Counted from the first letter of the stretch, positions 8,738 through 20,204 are shown. The stretch: DNA of 62,774 bases from Thermoanaerobaculia bacterium (GCA_945787575.1 CALZKB010000024.1:1-62774), one strand, 5' to 3'. Notes: generated by a model not told the origin, from the letters alone. Made by a program: numbers and translations.

Positions 8738-10285
8738 CTATTCGCGGAGCTCGGCCTTGAGGATCTTGCCGGTGGCGGTCATCGGCAGCGAATCGCGGAA
8801 CTCGATCAGACGCGGGTACTTGTAGGCGGCCAGGCGCTCTTTGCACCAGGCGATCAGCTCATCGGCGCCGAGCTCGGATCCTTCGGCGGGCACGACGAAA
8901 GCCTTGATCTCCTCGCCGTGCTCCTCGTGAGCCTCGCCGATCACCGCGACCAGAGAGACGGCGGGGTGCTCCATCATCAGCTCCTCGATCTCCCGCGGGT
9001 AGACGTTGAATCCGCCGCGGATGATCATGTCCTTGGTCCGATCGACGATGTAGAAGTAGCCGTCTTCGTCCATCGAGCCGACGTCGCCGGTATGGAACCA
9101 GCCGCCACGCATCGCCTCGGCGGTCTCTTCCGGCCGCCGGTAGTAGCCCTTCATCACGTTGTGGCCGCGAATGACGATCTCGCCCGGCTCGCCCAGTGGG
9201 GGCGGATTGCCGCTCTCGTCGACGAGCCGCATCTCGACCCCCCAGACAGGCGTCCCCACCGAGCCCGGCTTGCGCTCGCGGTCGAGATGGTTGAAGGAGG
9301 CGACCGGCGAGGTCTCCGAGAGGCCGTAGCCCTCCAAGATCGGCACCTCGAACCGCTCCTCGAAATCGTGGAGCACCTGAACCGGCAGCGCCGCCCCACC
9401 GCTCACCGCGATCCGCAGGCTGGCAGCGATCCGGGCGAGATCGAGCTCTTCCGTGTCGGGGTGATGCAGCAGCGCCCAGTACATCGTCGGCACGCCGGCG
9501 AAGAAGGTCACTGAGTGCGCTTGCATCAGCGCGAGCGCACCGCCTGGGTCGAAGCGCGGCTGCATGACGGTCGTGACGCCGGTATAGACGCCGGTGTTCA
9601 TCAGCACCACCTGACCGAAGGAATGGAAGAGCGGCAACACCAGCAGCCCGACGTCCTCCGGGCGGTAGTCGAGAGTCTCGCGGTTCACGACGCAGTTCAT
9701 GAAGATGTTCGAATGCGAAAGCTCCGCGCCCTTGGGCTGACCGGTGGTTCCCGAGGTGTAGAGAATGACCGCCGTGTCGTCGGGCCGAGTCTGGACGGTG
9801 TCGAACGAGGCATCGCCGGTCGCGAGCAGGGTTCCAAGAGTGCTCGCTCCCTCCAACGGCGAGGCGGCCGCCGGATCGACGGTGATCGCGATCAACTGCT
9901 CGCAGCCCGGGGTCGCGGCGAATCCCGCGGCCCCCTCCGCGCCCATGGGCAGCTCCGGTGTGCCCTCGAAGCAGACGTAGGCTTTGGCCTCGGAATCCGC
10001 CAGGTGGTAGGCGACCTCGCGCCGCTTGAACAGCACGTTCAGCGGCACGACGACGGCGCCCGCTTTCAGGATCCCGAAATAGGCGATCGGGAAGAACGGC
10101 AGGTTGGGGCAGGTCAGAGCGACTTTGTCTCCGGCGACCACACCGAGCTGAGCGAGGCCGCTCGCCACCCTGCGAGCCGAGGCGTCCAGCTCGGCGTAGG
10201 TCAACTCTCTCTCACCCAGGACGAAAGCCGACTTGTCCGGGTAGCGAAAAGCGCTCTGCTCGAGCAAGGTCGCCAGATTCAGCAT
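8738..10285 (-). CDS. Long-chain fatty acid-CoA ligase (ANL superfamily)
   Basis: 515 residues, complete. The AMP-binding P-loop YTSGTTGQPKG lies near residue 175, with GYGLSETSP near 320, the adenylate-binding Asp in the HTGD motif, the hinge DRTKDMIIRGG, NVYPREIEE, and the C-terminal catalytic Lys in TATGKILK. These are class I adenylate-forming acyl-CoA synthetases that activate a carboxylate as acyl-AMP and then acyl-CoA. Motif pattern fits medium/long-chain fatty acyl-CoA ligases; substrate not assignable. Divergent from actA with 210 bp between. Confidence 0.88.
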   Translation of the reverse strand: MLNLATLLEQSAFRYPDKSAFVLGERELTYAELDASARRVASGLAQLGVVAGDKVALTCPNLPFFPIAYFGILKAGAVVVPLNVLFKRREVAYHLADSEAKAYVCFEGTPELPMGAEGAAGFAATPGCEQLIAITVDPAAASPLEGASTLGTLLATGDASFDTVQTRPDDTAVILYTSGTTGQPKGAELSHSNIFMNCVVNRETLDYRPEDVGLLVLPLFHSFGQVVLMNTGVYTGVTTVMQPRFDPGGALALMQAHSVTFFAGVPTMYWALLHHPDTEELDLARIAASLRIAVSGGAALPVQVLHDFEERFEVPILEGYGLSETSPVASFNHLDRERKPGSVGTPVWGVEMRLVDESGNPPPLGEPGEIVIRGHNVMKGYYRRPEETAEAMRGGWFHTGDVGSMDEDGYFYIVDRTKDMIIRGGFNVYPREIEELMMEHPAVSLVAVIGEAHEEHGEEIKAFVVPAEGSELGADELIAWCKERLAAYKYPRLIEFRDSLPMTATGKILKAELRE

Positions 10286-10495
10286 GATCGTGCCCTCCGA
10301 TAAGAACGCGACTCAGGGTTGCTGCAGCATGCCACACCGGCGCTCGGGAAGAGAAGAGCGGGCTGATGGCCCGGCTAGGCGAAACCAACCTGGGAAGGTG
10401 TCCGAAGCAGCTTGTGAGAGCTCCGACGAGCTTGTAGTCTCGTCGCCCTCAACCGAGGCTTGCGTATACTCGGCGGCTCTCAGGACGCTTCGCGA

Positions 10496-11143
10496 ATGCC
10501 CCAGATCTTCCACCGATCGACCAACACGGTCGCCAGAGTCAGCCTGTTCGGCGCGGTCTTCTTCATCGGAGTCCTCGGCTGGGTCTTCGTCACCCTCGAT
10601 CGTTCGTCGTACGCGACCGGTCAAGGGGTGACGATCAAGCAGCCGGTGCCTTTCTCGCACGATCACCACACCGCTGGCCTCGGCATCGACTGCCGCTACT
10701 GCCACACGTCGGTCGAGGTCGAAGCCGCCGCCGGCATTCCGCCGACGGCGACCTGCATGAGCTGCCACAAGTTGATCTGGAACGACAGCGAGATGCTCGC
10801 GCCGATCAGAGCGAGCCTGGCGACCGGCGAGCCGATCCGGTGGACGCGGATCCACGATCTACCGGACTTCGTCTACTTCAACCACTCCATCCACGTCGCC
10901 AAGGGGGTGTCGTGCGCCAGCTGCCACGGCCGAGTCGACCAGATGCCTCTGATCCACCAGGCCGAGTCGCTGCACATGGAGTGGTGCCTCGACTGCCATC
11001 GCAACCCCGAGCGCTTCCTGCGTCCACCCGACGAAGTCTTCAACATGGCGTGGGAGACCGACGACCCGGAGACGGTCGGCGCCCGGCTCGCCGCCGTCAA
11101 TCGGATCCAGCCGCGGATCGACTGTTCGACCTGCCACCGCTGA
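10496..11143 (+). CDS. actA: Alternative complex III subunit ActA, pentahaem cytochrome c
   Basis: 215 residues. One N-terminal membrane helix (signal anchor) precedes five CxxCH motifs: CRYCH, CMSCH, CASCH, CLDCH and CSTCH, the last at the extreme C-terminus. The family signature start MPQIFHRSTNT supports the ATG at 10496. A -10-like TATACT at 10465-10470 precedes it without a convincing -35. ActA receives electrons in ACIII (quinol:cytochrome c/oxidase oxidoreductase) on the periplasmic side. Its stop overlaps the actB start (TGATG), the first of many couplings in this operon. Confidence 0.95.
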   Translation: MPQIFHRSTNTVARVSLFGAVFFIGVLGWVFVTLDRSSYATGQGVTIKQPVPFSHDHHTAGLGIDCRYCHTSVEVEAAAGIPPTATCMSCHKLIWNDSEMLAPIRASLATGEPIRWTRIHDLPDFVYFNHSIHVAKGVSCASCHGRVDQMPLIHQAESLHMEWCLDCHRNPERFLRPPDEVFNMAWETDDPETVGARLAAVNRIQPRIDCSTCHR

Positions 11144-14100
11144 TGACGATCCACGACCACCCCGATTCGCCAGCCGGACGAGACCCGGCCGCCACCGGTG
11201 CGCGCAAGAACCTCGATCTGGGCAAGGTTCGCGAGCGCCTCGCCGGCCGCAGCGGCAAGCTGTTCTGGCGCAGTCTGGAAGAGGTGGCGGAGACGCCCGC
11301 GTTCACCGAGATGATTCACCGTGAGTTTCCCCAGCTCGCGAGCGAATGGAGCGATGATCCCGACGGCGTGAGCCGGCGGCGCTTCCTGCAGCTGATGAGT
11401 GCTTCGGTCGCTCTCGGCGGACTCACCGCCTGCACTCGCCAGCCGCTCGAAAAGATCGTGCCGTGGGTCGAGCAGCCCGAACAGATCGTGCCCGGCCTGC
11501 CGCTCTACTACGCGACCGCGATGGAGCTCGACGGGTACGCCGCGCCGCTGCTTGCTGAGAGCCACATGGGACGGCCGACCAAGATCGAGGGCAATCCCGA
11601 CCATCCGGCGAGCGGCGGCGCGACCGACCTGTTCGCGCAGGCCTCGGTGCTCGACCTGTACGACCCGGACCGCCACCAAACGGTGACCGAGCTCGGGCGG
11701 ATCCGGACGTGGGGCGCACTGGCTGCCCGGGTCTCGGAGCAGCTGGCGGCTCGCGAATCGAGCGGCGGCCTCGGACTCCGGGTTCTCACCGGCCCCGTCA
11801 CCTCCCCGACCGTGCTCCGGTTGATTCGGACGGTGCTCGACGAGCAAGGTCCGCGCGCCCGTTGGCATCAGTACTCTCCGCTGCGCTCGAGCGCCGCGGT
11901 GCGGGCGGTACGCGCCGTGTACGGAGGCGACTACGTGGCGCGCTTCGATCTTTCGAAGGCCGACCGCATCGTCGCCCTCGACGCCGACCTGCTGACCCTC
12001 GGGCCTGCGGCCGTGCGGTATGCCCGCCAGTTCGCCCAGCGCCGCAGAGCTCGTGCCGAAGGCTCGGATCTCAATCGCCTCTACGCCTTCGAGACGACGC
12101 CGACCTCCACGGGAAGCATCGCCGACCACCGTGAGGCGATGTCGACCGCCGAGCTCTCCCATCTCACCGCCGAGCTCGCCGAGGCGGTCCGCGGCGGCAG
12201 CGCCTCCGATCCGCGAGTGAGGGCGGTCGCCGCCGACCTCAGCGCTCATCGCGGCCGCAGCCTGGTTGTCGCCGGCGACCAGACGCCGGAAGCCGTTCAG
12301 CTGCTCGCCCACGCGATCAACGAAGAGCTGGGCAACGTCGGGCAGACGGTCCTTCTCGGCCAGGCCGACGAGGGCGAGCTCGTCGCCGGCGCCGAGTCGA
12401 TCGCCGAGCTCGTCTCCGACATCGACGCCGGCACCGTCGACATGATCCTCATTCTCGACGGCAACCCGGTCTTCGACGCCCCCGCCGACCTCGAGCTCGC
12501 CGCGGCGCTGCAGAAGATCCCTCAGTGTATCTACTTGGGGTCCCACGACAACGAGACCGCTCAGTACTGCCACTGGAACCTGCCGCTCGCCCACTACCTC
12601 GAGAGCTGGGGTGACGGTCTGACGCTCGACGGCACGGCGACCCTGACCCAGCCGCTCATCGAGCCGCTCTACGGTGGCCGCACCGCTGCGGAGGTGCTGT
12701 CGTTGTTTACCGCCGCCGGCGGACGTGGGGGTGACACCCTGCTCAAGGAGACCTGGCGCGTGAGGCTCGACGGCGACTTCGAGACGGCCTGGCGGCGTTG
12801 CCTGCACGACGGCCTGGTCGCCGGCACCGGCCGACCGGTCGCGGCTCCGGTCTTCGACGCAGAATCGGTGGCTCGGGCCCTCGAACAGATCCGCTCGGCG
12901 CCGACCGCCGACCTCGAGCTCTCCTTTCGTCCCGACCCCACGATCCTCGACGGCCGCTTCGCCAACAACGGTTGGCTTCAGGAATGTCCCAAGCCGTTCA
13001 CCAAGCTCACTTGGGACAACGCGCTGTTGGTTTCGCCCGCCCGCGCCGAGGCGCTCGGTCTTGACCACGAGCAGCTCGTCGAGCTCACCGTCGATGGTCG
13101 AGCTCTCGAAGTGCCGGTTTGGATCCACCCCGGTCAGGCCGAAGGGACGGTGACCCTCCACCTGGGCTACGGCCGCACCCGCGCGGGTCGGGTCGGCACC
13201 GGCACCGGCTTCGCCGCCTCCCGATTGCGGACCACCCGCCACGAGTGGTCGGCGCCGGTCGAGCTCCGACCGACTGCCGGCCGCTACGCCCTCGCCAGCA
13301 CTCAGCTGCACGGCAACATCGAGACCGATCGCTTCCAGGGAGACAACCTCGAAGGCCGCACCGCCGAGGCGCGACATCTGATCCGCGAAGCGACCCTCGA
13401 GCAGTTCGAGCGTCAGCCCGACTTCCCGCACCACGGCGGCCACGGGCTGGACGAGAGCCTCACCCTGATGCCGGGCTACGACTACTCGGACGGCCACGCC
13501 TGGGGAATGTCGGTCGACCTCGGGAGCTGCACGAGCTGCAACGCCTGCGTCATCGCCTGCCAGTCCGAGAACAACATCCCGGTGGTGGGCAAGGATGAGG
13601 TGGCCAAGGGCCGCGAGATGCACTGGATCCGGATCGACCGCTACTACCAGGGCGATCTCGAGGACCCGGACGTGCACCACCAGCCGGTGATGTGCATGCA
13701 TTGCGAGCAGGCGCCCTGCGAGGTGGTCTGCCCGGTGGCGGCCACCGTCCACAGCGACGAGGGGCTCAACGACATGGTCTACAACCGCTGTGTCGGCACC
13801 CGCTACTGCGCCAATAACTGCCCTTACAAGGTGCGCCGTTTCAACTTCTTCAAGTACAGCGACACCGAGACGGAGTCGCTCAAGATGCAGCGTAATCCCG
13901 ACGTCACGGTCCGCACCCGCGGCGTCATGGAGAAGTGCTCTTACTGCGTGCAGCGAATCTCCAAGGCGCGCATCGAGGCGCGCAAGGAGGACCGCCGGGT
14001 GCTTGACGGCGAAGTCCAGACCGCCTGTCAGCAGGCGTGCCCGACCGAGGCGATCGTCTTCGGCGATCTCAACGACCTCGAGTCCAGAGTCGCCAAGCGC

Positions 14101-14241
14101 AAGGCGGAGCCGCACGACTATGGGATCCTGACCGAACTGGGCACCCGGCCGCGCACCAGCTATCTGGCGAAGGTCACCAACCCGAATCCCGGGTGGCCCG
14201 GAACGAGCGGCGGCACGACTGAGAAGGGCCACCATGGCTGA
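11143..14241 (+). CDS. actB: Alternative complex III subunit ActB, molybdopterin-oxidoreductase-like iron-sulfur protein
   Basis: 1032 residues, the usual fused form. The N-terminus carries a Tat-like SRRRFLQLM followed by a hydrophobic stretch ending in LTAC, a possible lipoprotein Cys. Residues about 50-740 resemble the molybdopterin-binding (MopB) fold, which in ActB is thought to lack the cofactor. The C-terminal ferredoxin-like domain has Cys clusters beginning at about residue 796 ([11 protein letters not shown]), then [24 protein letters not shown] and CQQACP, enough for four cubane-type clusters. The ATG overlapping the actA stop is preferred to upstream in-frame starts because those lie inside actA. 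Overlaps actC by 8 bp. Confidence 0.93.
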   Translation: MTIHDHPDSPAGRDPAATGARKNLDLGKVRERLAGRSGKLFWRSLEEVAETPAFTEMIHREFPQLASEWSDDPDGVSRRRFLQLMSASVALGGLTACTRQPLEKIVPWVEQPEQIVPGLPLYYATAMELDGYAAPLLAESHMGRPTKIEGNPDHPASGGATDLFAQASVLDLYDPDRHQTVTELGRIRTWGALAARVSEQLAARESSGGLGLRVLTGPVTSPTVLRLIRTVLDEQGPRARWHQYSPLRSSAAVRAVRAVYGGDYVARFDLSKADRIVALDADLLTLGPAAVRYARQFAQRRRARAEGSDLNRLYAFETTPTSTGSIADHREAMSTAELSHLTAELAEAVRGGSASDPRVRAVAADLSAHRGRSLVVAGDQTPEAVQLLAHAINEELGNVGQTVLLGQADEGELVAGAESIAELVSDIDAGTVDMILILDGNPVFDAPADLELAAALQKIPQCIYLGSHDNETAQYCHWNLPLAHYLESWGDGLTLDGTATLTQPLIEPLYGGRTAAEVLSLFTAAGGRGGDTLLKETWRVRLDGDFETAWRRCLHDGLVAGTGRPVAAPVFDAESVARALEQIRSAPTADLELSFRPDPTILDGRFANNGWLQECPKPFTKLTWDNALLVSPARAEALGLDHEQLVELTVDGRALEVPVWIHPGQAEGTVTLHLGYGRTRAGRVGTGTGFAASRLRTTRHEWSAPVELRPTAGRYALASTQLHGNIETDRFQGDNLEGRTAEARHLIREATLEQFERQPDFPHHGGHGLDESLTLMPGYDYSDGHAWGMSVDLGSCTSCNACVIACQSENNIPVVGKDEVAKGREMHWIRIDRYYQGDLEDPDVHHQPVMCMHCEQAPCEVVCPVAATVHSDEGLNDMVYNRCVGTRYCANNCPYKVRRFNFFKYSDTETESLKMQRNPDVTVRTRGVMEKCSYCVQRISKARIEARKEDRRVLDGEVQTACQQACPTEAIVFGDLNDLESRVAKRKAEPHDYGILTELGTRPRTSYLAKVTNPNPGWPGTSGGTTEKGHHG

Positions 14242-15625
14242 CCTCTCACCGGACGGTCGGATGGGCAAGCCGCCGGTCCTCGCCCCCGGTCACACTCCGG
14301 CGACGGTGACCGACCACATCAGCGCGATCGTCTTGAGACAGACGCCGCGCTGGTGGTGGGTGGCGTTCGGCATCTCTTTCCTCGTGATGCAGCTGCTGCT
14401 CGTCGGCATCGCCTACCTGGTCTTCGAGGGTGTCGGTATCTGGGGCGTCAACAACCCGGTCGGCTGGGGCTTCGCTATCATCAACTTCGTCTGGTGGATC
14501 GGCATCGGCCACGCCGGCACCTTGATCTCGGCAATCCTGCTCCTGCTGCGCCAGGAGTGGCGCACTTCGATCAACCGCTTCGCCGAGGCGATGACACTGT
14601 TTGCCGTCGCCTGCGCGGGCGTCTTCCCCTTGATCCACGTCGGCCGCCCGTGGCTCGCCTACTGGCTGCTGCCGTACCCCAACACGATGGGGTTGTGGCC
14701 CAACTTCCGCAGCCCGCTGATCTGGGACGTCTTCGCGGTTTCGACCTACGCGACGGTGTCGGCGCTGTTCTGGTACGTCGGGCTGATTCCCGATCTCGCC
14801 ACCCTCCGTGACCGCTCCCGCCGCCGGTGGAAGAAGATCGTCTACGGATTCGCCTCGATGGGCTGGCGGGGCCACGCCGCGCACTGGCACAACTACGAGG
14901 TCGCCTACCTGCTGCTCGCCGGACTCGCGACTCCGCTCGTCGTCTCGGTCCACACCGTCGTTTCCTTCGACTTCGCGGTCGGCCAGATCGCCGGCTGGCA
15001 CGCGACGATCTTCCCTCCCTACTTCGTGGCCGGCGCGGTCTTCGCCGGCTTCGCGATGGTGCTCACCCTGGCAATTCCGCTGCGCGAAGCGTTCGGGCTC
15101 AAAGACTTCATCACCCTGCGCCACATCCAGAATATGGCGAAGATCATGCTCACCACCGGCTTGATCGTCGGCTACGGCTACCTCGTCGAGATCTTCCTCG
15201 CGTTCTACAGCGGCAATCAGTACGAGGAGTTCATGATCCTCAACCGCATCCAAGGGCCGTACAAGATCCACTGGTGGGCGCTGCTGCTGTGCAACGTGCT
15301 CGCTCCGCAGCTGATCTGGGTCCGCAGGGTGCGTAACTCCCCGTGGCTCGTTTTTCTCGTCGCCATGTTCGTCAACGTCGGTATGTGGCTCGAGCGCTTC
15401 GTCATCGTCGTCACGAGCTTGTCGCGCGACTTCCTACCCTCGTCCTGGGGCACTTACTCCGGGACGCGCTGGGACTGGGCGATCTACGTGGGGACCATCG
15501 GCCTCTTCCTCTCGCTGCTCTTCCTCTTCGTGCGCTTCCTGCCGATGATCTCGATCTTCGAGATGCGCACCATCCTGCCCGAGGCCAAGGACGTCCACAA
15601 GAAGACCGGAAAGGCACAAGGATGA
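14234..15625 (+). CDS. actC: Alternative complex III subunit ActC, NrfD-like quinol-binding membrane protein
   Basis: 463 residues with about ten membrane helices, an NrfD/PsrC-type polytopic protein that pairs with the ActB iron-sulfur subunit. Charged/aromatic conserved segments include [10 protein letters not shown], a typical NrfD-family motif in the quinol-site helix. Starts inside the last codons of actB and ends overlapping actD (ATGA). ActC and ActF are paralogous membrane subunits of ACIII; ActC is the proposed quinol-oxidising one. Confidence 0.93.
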   Translation: MADLSPDGRMGKPPVLAPGHTPATVTDHISAIVLRQTPRWWWVAFGISFLVMQLLLVGIAYLVFEGVGIWGVNNPVGWGFAIINFVWWIGIGHAGTLISAILLLLRQEWRTSINRFAEAMTLFAVACAGVFPLIHVGRPWLAYWLLPYPNTMGLWPNFRSPLIWDVFAVSTYATVSALFWYVGLIPDLATLRDRSRRRWKKIVYGFASMGWRGHAAHWHNYEVAYLLLAGLATPLVVSVHTVVSFDFAVGQIAGWHATIFPPYFVAGAVFAGFAMVLTLAIPLREAFGLKDFITLRHIQNMAKIMLTTGLIVGYGYLVEIFLAFYSGNQYEEFMILNRIQGPYKIHWWALLLCNVLAPQLIWVRRVRNSPWLVFLVAMFVNVGMWLERFVIVVTSLSRDFLPSSWGTYSGTRWDWAIYVGTIGLFLSLLFLFVRFLPMISIFEMRTILPEAKDVHKKTGKAQG

Positions 15626-16176
15626 GCCGCTTCAAGACCGCCGAGGGCAAGAACCTATATGGGCTCATGGCCGAGTTCGACTCGCCCGACAAGCTCGTCG
15701 CCGCTTGCTACTCGGCCCGCGATGCCGGCTTCAGGCGCCTCGGCGCCTATACCCCCTACCCGATCGAAGCGGTGTGGGAGGCGATCGATCACCACCGGTC
15801 GAAACTGCCTCTGATCGTCCTCGCCGGCGGCCTGATCGGAGCGATCGGCGGTTTCATGCTTCAGTACTGGACCTCGGTCGAGGTCTATCCGATGAACATC
15901 GGCGGCCGGCCGTTCAACTCCTGGGTCGCCTTCATCGTCCCCGCCTTCGAGACGACGATCCTCTGCGCGTCATTCGCGGCGGTGCTCGGCATGTTCGCCC
16001 TCAACAAGCTGCCTCACCCCTACCATCCGGCGTTCAACGTCGAGCGTTTCGCCGAGGCCTCGCGGGATCGCTACTTCCTGCTCATCACGACCAAGGATCC
16101 CGATTTCGATCCGGTTCGCGCCCGCGAGGTCCTCGAGCGCACGCACCCCGTGGAGATCAACGAAGTTGAGGAGTGA
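15622..16176 (+). CDS. actD: Alternative complex III subunit ActD
   Basis: 184 residues. A soluble N-terminal domain of about 60 residues ([23 protein letters not shown]) precedes two membrane helices and a C-terminal domain ending near [12 protein letters not shown]. This layout and the YTPYP motif match the DUF3341 family known as ActD, a structural subunit of ACIII. The ATG at 15622 overlaps the actC stop; its 3' end overlaps the proposed TTG start of actE by 11 bp. Confidence 0.92.
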   Translation: MSRFKTAEGKNLYGLMAEFDSPDKLVAACYSARDAGFRRLGAYTPYPIEAVWEAIDHHRSKLPLIVLAGGLIGAIGGFMLQYWTSVEVYPMNIGGRPFNSWVAFIVPAFETTILCASFAAVLGMFALNKLPHPYHPAFNVERFAEASRDRYFLLITTKDPDFDPVRAREVLERTHPVEINEVEE

Positions 16177-16801
16177 GGCGACAAGCCGCCGCGCCTCGGG
16201 TCGGCGGGCGCGAAGCCGACGTCGGGCACACGTCCCGACGCTGCCGGCCGTGGGACTGGCACTGTTGTTCCTCGTCGGGTGCCGGCAGGACATGCACGAC
16301 CAGGCCAAGTACGAGCCGTACGAAGCGAGTGACTTCTTCGCCGACGGCCTGAGCTCACGACGCCCGGTCGAGGGGACCGTCGCCCGCGGTTGGCTGCGTG
16401 AAGATTCGCACCTCTACCGCGGGATAGGCGCGGATGGTTCGTTCGCCAAGACGCTACCGGTGCCCGCCACTCGAGATCTTCTCGCCCGCGGCCGGGAGCG
16501 TTTCGAGATCTTCTGCTCGCCGTGCCACGGTCGCGTCGGCGACGGACGCGGCATGATCGTCGAACGCGGTTTCAAGCAGCCGGCCTCCTTCCACGACCCA
16601 CGACTGCGGGCGATGCCGGTCGGCTATTTCTTCGACGTCCAGACCAACGGCTTCGGGCAGATGTCGAGCTACGCCTCTCAGGTCCCGGTTGCCGATCGGT
16701 GGGCCATCGCCGCCTACATCCAGGCGCTGCAGTTGAGCCAGAACGTGCCCGTCGAGAAGCTCTCGCGCGACGAGCGCGAACTGCTGGAGAGGATGCAATG
16801 A
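16166..16801 (+). CDS. actE: Alternative complex III subunit ActE, monohaem cytochrome c lipoprotein
   Basis: 211 residues from a TTG start within the end of actD. An Arg-rich n-region and hydrophobic stretch end in LFLVGC, a lipobox; the only alternative, a GTG at 16250, would leave too short a signal sequence. One haem site, CSPCH near residue 116, with later Met residues available as the axial ligand. ActE is the membrane-tethered monohaem cytochrome of ACIII and passes electrons toward the oxidase. Confidence 0.9.
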   Translation: MRSEATSRRASGRRARSRRRAHVPTLPAVGLALLFLVGCRQDMHDQAKYEPYEASDFFADGLSSRRPVEGTVARGWLREDSHLYRGIGADGSFAKTLPVPATRDLLARGRERFEIFCSPCHGRVGDGRGMIVERGFKQPASFHDPRLRAMPVGYFFDVQTNGFGQMSSYASQVPVADRWAIAAYIQALQLSQNVPVEKLSRDERELLERMQ

Positions 16802-17979
16802 ACCATCAGTTCGCCCCACCCAGGCAGGAACTGGCGACGCTCGAGCGCAGGGCCTGGCTCGTCGGCGTCATTGCCAGCCTCGCCACCGGCGCGGGTTTCT
16901 TTCTCGATCACACCCAGGCGTTCCGCTCCTATCTCGTCGCCTGGCTGTTCTACGTCGGCATCGCGCTCGGATGCTACGCGGTCGCCCTCCTCCATCAGCT
17001 GACCCGCGGTGCCTGGGGACTGATGATCCGCCGAGTGCTCGGCGCCGCCACCCGCACGTTGCCGTTCCTGCTCCTCGGCTTCCTGCCGGTGGTGCTCGGT
17101 CTCGAGGAGGTCTTCGCCTGGGCGGGGCCCGAGGCGCTCGACGACCCGCTCGTTCGGCAGAAGGCGTGGTGGCTCAACGAGAGCGGCTTCACCTTTCGGG
17201 GCGTCCTCTATTTCGCGATCTGGATCTTCTTTGCCTGGGTCCTCAACCGGATGTCGCTCAAGCAGGACGTGCTGGCGAGCGACAAGCTGTTCCGGAGGAT
17301 GCAGGCGGTCTCCGCGCCGGCCCTCGTGATCTACGTGCTAACCGCCACTGCGGCCTCGGTCGACTGGCTGATGTCGCTCGATCCTCACTGGTACTCGAGC
17401 CTCTTCGGCATTGCATTCGTCGTCGGCCACGGTGTCGCCGGCCTCGCGTTCGCCATCGTCATCGCGCTCTACCTCGCTCGACGCCCACCGCTCAAGGCCG
17501 AGCTCAAGCCGCACCATTTCCACGACTACGGCAAACTGCTCCTCGCCTTCGTGATGCTCTGGACCTATATGCAGCTGTCGCAGCTGATCATCATCTGGTC
17601 CGGTAATCTGCCGGAGGAGGTCACCTTCTACCTCAACCGAACGGAGGGTGGCTGGAAGTGGCTCACCATCGCCCTGGTGCTCGGCCACTTCGCCTTGCCG
17701 TTCGTCCTCCTCCTGTCGCGCGATCTCAAGCGTGACTCCAAGAAGCTCGCTTGGGTGGCGGTTCTTCTCTTGGTGATGAGGTGGTTCGATCTCTATTGGC
17801 TGGCGGCGCCCGCCTGGGGCCACGGCGAGGGCACGCACGGCCTCCAGCTCCACTGGCTCGACCTCACCGCCGTCGTCGGGCTTGGCGGTTTGTGGCTCGC
17901 TCTCTTTCTGCGGGAGTTGGCCAAGCGGCCACTCCTCCCGGCCTTCGAGCCGTTCTTGAACGAGGCGCTCGAGGAATGA
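16798..17979 (+). CDS. actF: Alternative complex III subunit ActF, polytopic membrane protein
   Basis: 393 residues with about ten hydrophobic helices, related to ActC/NrfD proteins. Conserved-looking aromatic segments include SVDWLMSLDPHWYSS and FVMLWTYMQLSQ, the latter typical of ActF. The ATG at 16798 overlaps the actE stop (ATGA) and its stop overlaps the next gene in the same way. Second membrane subunit of ACIII. Confidence 0.92.
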   Translation: MNHQFAPPRQELATLERRAWLVGVIASLATGAGFFLDHTQAFRSYLVAWLFYVGIALGCYAVALLHQLTRGAWGLMIRRVLGAATRTLPFLLLGFLPVVLGLEEVFAWAGPEALDDPLVRQKAWWLNESGFTFRGVLYFAIWIFFAWVLNRMSLKQDVLASDKLFRRMQAVSAPALVIYVLTATAASVDWLMSLDPHWYSSLFGIAFVVGHGVAGLAFAIVIALYLARRPPLKAELKPHHFHDYGKLLLAFVMLWTYMQLSQLIIIWSGNLPEEVTFYLNRTEGGWKWLTIALVLGHFALPFVLLLSRDLKRDSKKLAWVAVLLLVMRWFDLYWLAAPAWGHGEGTHGLQLHWLDLTAVVGLGGLWLALFLRELAKRPLLPAFEPFLNEALEE

Positions 17980-18407
17980 ACGAACATCTCGATCGAGAGC
18001 TGGGTGTCAAGGCGATCGTCGGCTTCGCCGCCGGTCTGGTCGTCGTGACGGTGGTGAGCGCGGCCCTCCTCTGGTGGCTCTCCGGCTCGCTGCGCGATTG
18101 GGAGGCCGCGAAGGACCCGCCGCCGCCGGCTCTCGCCGCCGCGTCCGAGTCGCACACTCCGCCGGCGCCCCGACTCCAGGCCGACCCGGTGGCGGACATC
18201 CTTGAGCTGCGAGCTCGGGAGGACGCGGCTCTCAACTCCTTCGGATGGGTCGATCGTGAGGCGGGCATCGCCCGAATCCCCATCGAGCGGGCGATCGAAC
18301 TGACGGCATCTGCGCCTGAGCATTCCGGCGATAGCCCGGAGCCGATCACCGCGCTTTCTTCCGAGGCCGCACGTACCGAAGATCAGACCGCTGGAGGTCA
18401 TCCGTGA
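17976..18407 (+). CDS. Small single-pass membrane protein of the ACIII-oxidase operon
   Basis: 143 residues. One membrane helix (residues 14-35), then a Pro/Ala-rich linker, then a compact motif region: DILELRAREDAALNSFGWVD followed by REAGIARIPIERAIEL. The LRxxEDxxLxxxGWVDxxAGxxRIPIxRA pattern recurs in small proteins between actF and SCO genes in other ACIII operons. No enzymatic motif. Likely an accessory or assembly factor for ACIII-caa3. Starts on the actF stop and ends overlapping the SCO gene. Confidence 0.8.
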   Translation: MNEHLDRELGVKAIVGFAAGLVVVTVVSAALLWWLSGSLRDWEAAKDPPPPALAAASESHTPPAPRLQADPVADILELRAREDAALNSFGWVDREAGIARIPIERAIELTASAPEHSGDSPEPITALSSEAARTEDQTAGGHP

Positions 18408-19216
18408 GGATCTGGGTCGCGGCGTTGATGATGGGCGCCACCGTGGCGAGCGCACAGGTCCAGGACAACACCCTGCCGCCGGCGCTCGAAGGGGTCGCCT
18501 TCGAGCAGCGGCTCGGCAGTGACCTGCCGCTCGATGCCCGATTCGTCGACGCGACGGGCAAAGCCATCAGGCTCGGTGAGCTGTTCGGCGATCGTCCGGC
18601 GGTGCTGGCTCTCGTCTATTACGAGTGTCCGATGCTCTGTAACCTAGTGCTGAACGGGCTCGTCGCCTCGCTGCGGGCGGTCGATTTCGATCCCGGCCGG
18701 GAGTTCGACGTCGTCGCGGTCTCGTTCGACCCCCGTGAAGACCCGGATCTCGCGGCCGCCAAGCGGGCTGGCTACGTCGAAAGCTACGGGCGTGAGGGCA
18801 CCGAGGCCGGCTGGCACTTCCTCACCGGTGACGCCGAAGCCATCCGGCGGCTGACGGAGGCGGTCGGCTTCCGCTATAACTTCGACGAGGAATCGGGCGA
18901 GTTCGCTCATTCGGCGGGTGTCGTCCTGGCGACCGCCGACGGGCGCGTCGCTCGCTACTTTTTCGGGGTCGAATACCCGCCTCGCGATCTGCGTCTCGGG
19001 CTGGTCGAAGCCTCCGACAACCGGATAGGCTCCGTCGTCGATCAAGTGCTGCTCTACTGTTTCCACTACGACGCGGTGTCCGGACGCTACAGCTTCGCTA
19101 CTCTCACCGCGGTCCGTATCGGCGGCGTTCTGACCGTCGCCGTCCTGCTCGGGTTCATGATCACCATGCTGCGGCGCGAGCGCGCCGGAACAGCGGCCCC
19201 CGCGAACCTTCGATGA
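18404..19216 (+). CDS. SCO1/SenC-family copper chaperone for cytochrome oxidase CuA
   Basis: 270 residues from a GTG overlapping the previous stop. Signal peptide (first 18 residues), thioredoxin-like fold with the copper-binding CPMLC (Cys about 75 and 79) and the third ligand His in EFAHSAG. A C-terminal membrane helix near residues 240-260 is an addition to the classic SCO layout. Role: delivery of copper to, or reduction of, the CuA site of the subunit II encoded next. Confidence 0.92.
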   Translation: MRIWVAALMMGATVASAQVQDNTLPPALEGVAFEQRLGSDLPLDARFVDATGKAIRLGELFGDRPAVLALVYYECPMLCNLVLNGLVASLRAVDFDPGREFDVVAVSFDPREDPDLAAAKRAGYVESYGREGTEAGWHFLTGDAEAIRRLTEAVGFRYNFDEESGEFAHSAGVVLATADGRVARYFFGVEYPPRDLRLGLVEASDNRIGSVVDQVLLYCFHYDAVSGRYSFATLTAVRIGGVLTVAVLLGFMITMLRRERAGTAAPANLR

Positions 19217-20204
19217 AACTCGGCTTCCCCCTCTTCCCCGACTCAGGCTCGACCCTGGCACCCCAGGTCGATGCGATCTATTTCTTCGGCCTGTTGGTAG
19301 CGGCCTTCTTCTCCCTTCTCATCGCGGTCTCCATCTTCTTCCTGGCGTTCAAGTACCGGCGCACGCCCGAGAACCTCGTCGGCAAGCGCGAGAAGGCTGG
19401 GCTGCTGCTCGAGATCACCTGGTCGGTCATCCCGTTCGGCATCATGCTGGTGATGTTCGGCTGGGGGGCGAAGGTCTTTTTCACGGCTCAGAGGCCCCCT
19501 GAGAACGCCGTCGAATACTACGTCACCGGTAAACAGTGGATGTGGAAGTTCCAGCATCCGGAGGGTCGGCGCGAGATCAACACGCTCCACGTTCCGCTGG
19601 GACAGCCGATCAAGCTCATCATGACCTCGGAGGACGTCATCCACTCGTTTTTCGTCCCGGCGTTCCGGGCCAAGATGGACGTGCTGCCCGGGCGCTACAC
19701 GCACTACTGGTTCGAGGCGACCAAGCCCGGGACCTACAGGCTCTTCTGCGCCGAGTACTGCGGCGCCGAGCACTCCCTGATGGGCGGTTCGATCGTCGTC
19801 CTCGAGCCGAGGGAGTACGAAGCTTGGCTCGCCGGGGAACCGGTTGGCGGCGCCGGGCTCGCTTCGGGCGCCGACCTCTTCAAGGCGAAGGCCTGCAATA
19901 CCTGCCACCGTCCGGACTCGAATCTTCAGGGACCGAGTCTCAGCGGCATCTTCGGGGCGCAAGCCGAGCTTGCCACCGGAGGGTCGATCACGGTCGACGA
20001 AGACTACCTGCGCGAGTCGATCCTCGACCCGACCGAGAAGATCGTCAAGGGTTATCAGCCGCTGATGCCGACCTACAGGGGACAACTCTCGGAAGAGGAG
20101 CTGATGCAGCTGATCATCTACATCAAGTCAATGAGCGAGGAGTCGGATTCCGTCGGCCCTGAAGCGGCCGGACCTCGTTCCGGCAGAGCGAGCGAGACCG
20201 CCTC

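Noticed and set aside
10873-14268. 1131-residue minus-strand frame opposite actA-actB
   Set aside because: Fully antisense to ActA/ActB, whose haem and Fe-S motifs are unambiguous.
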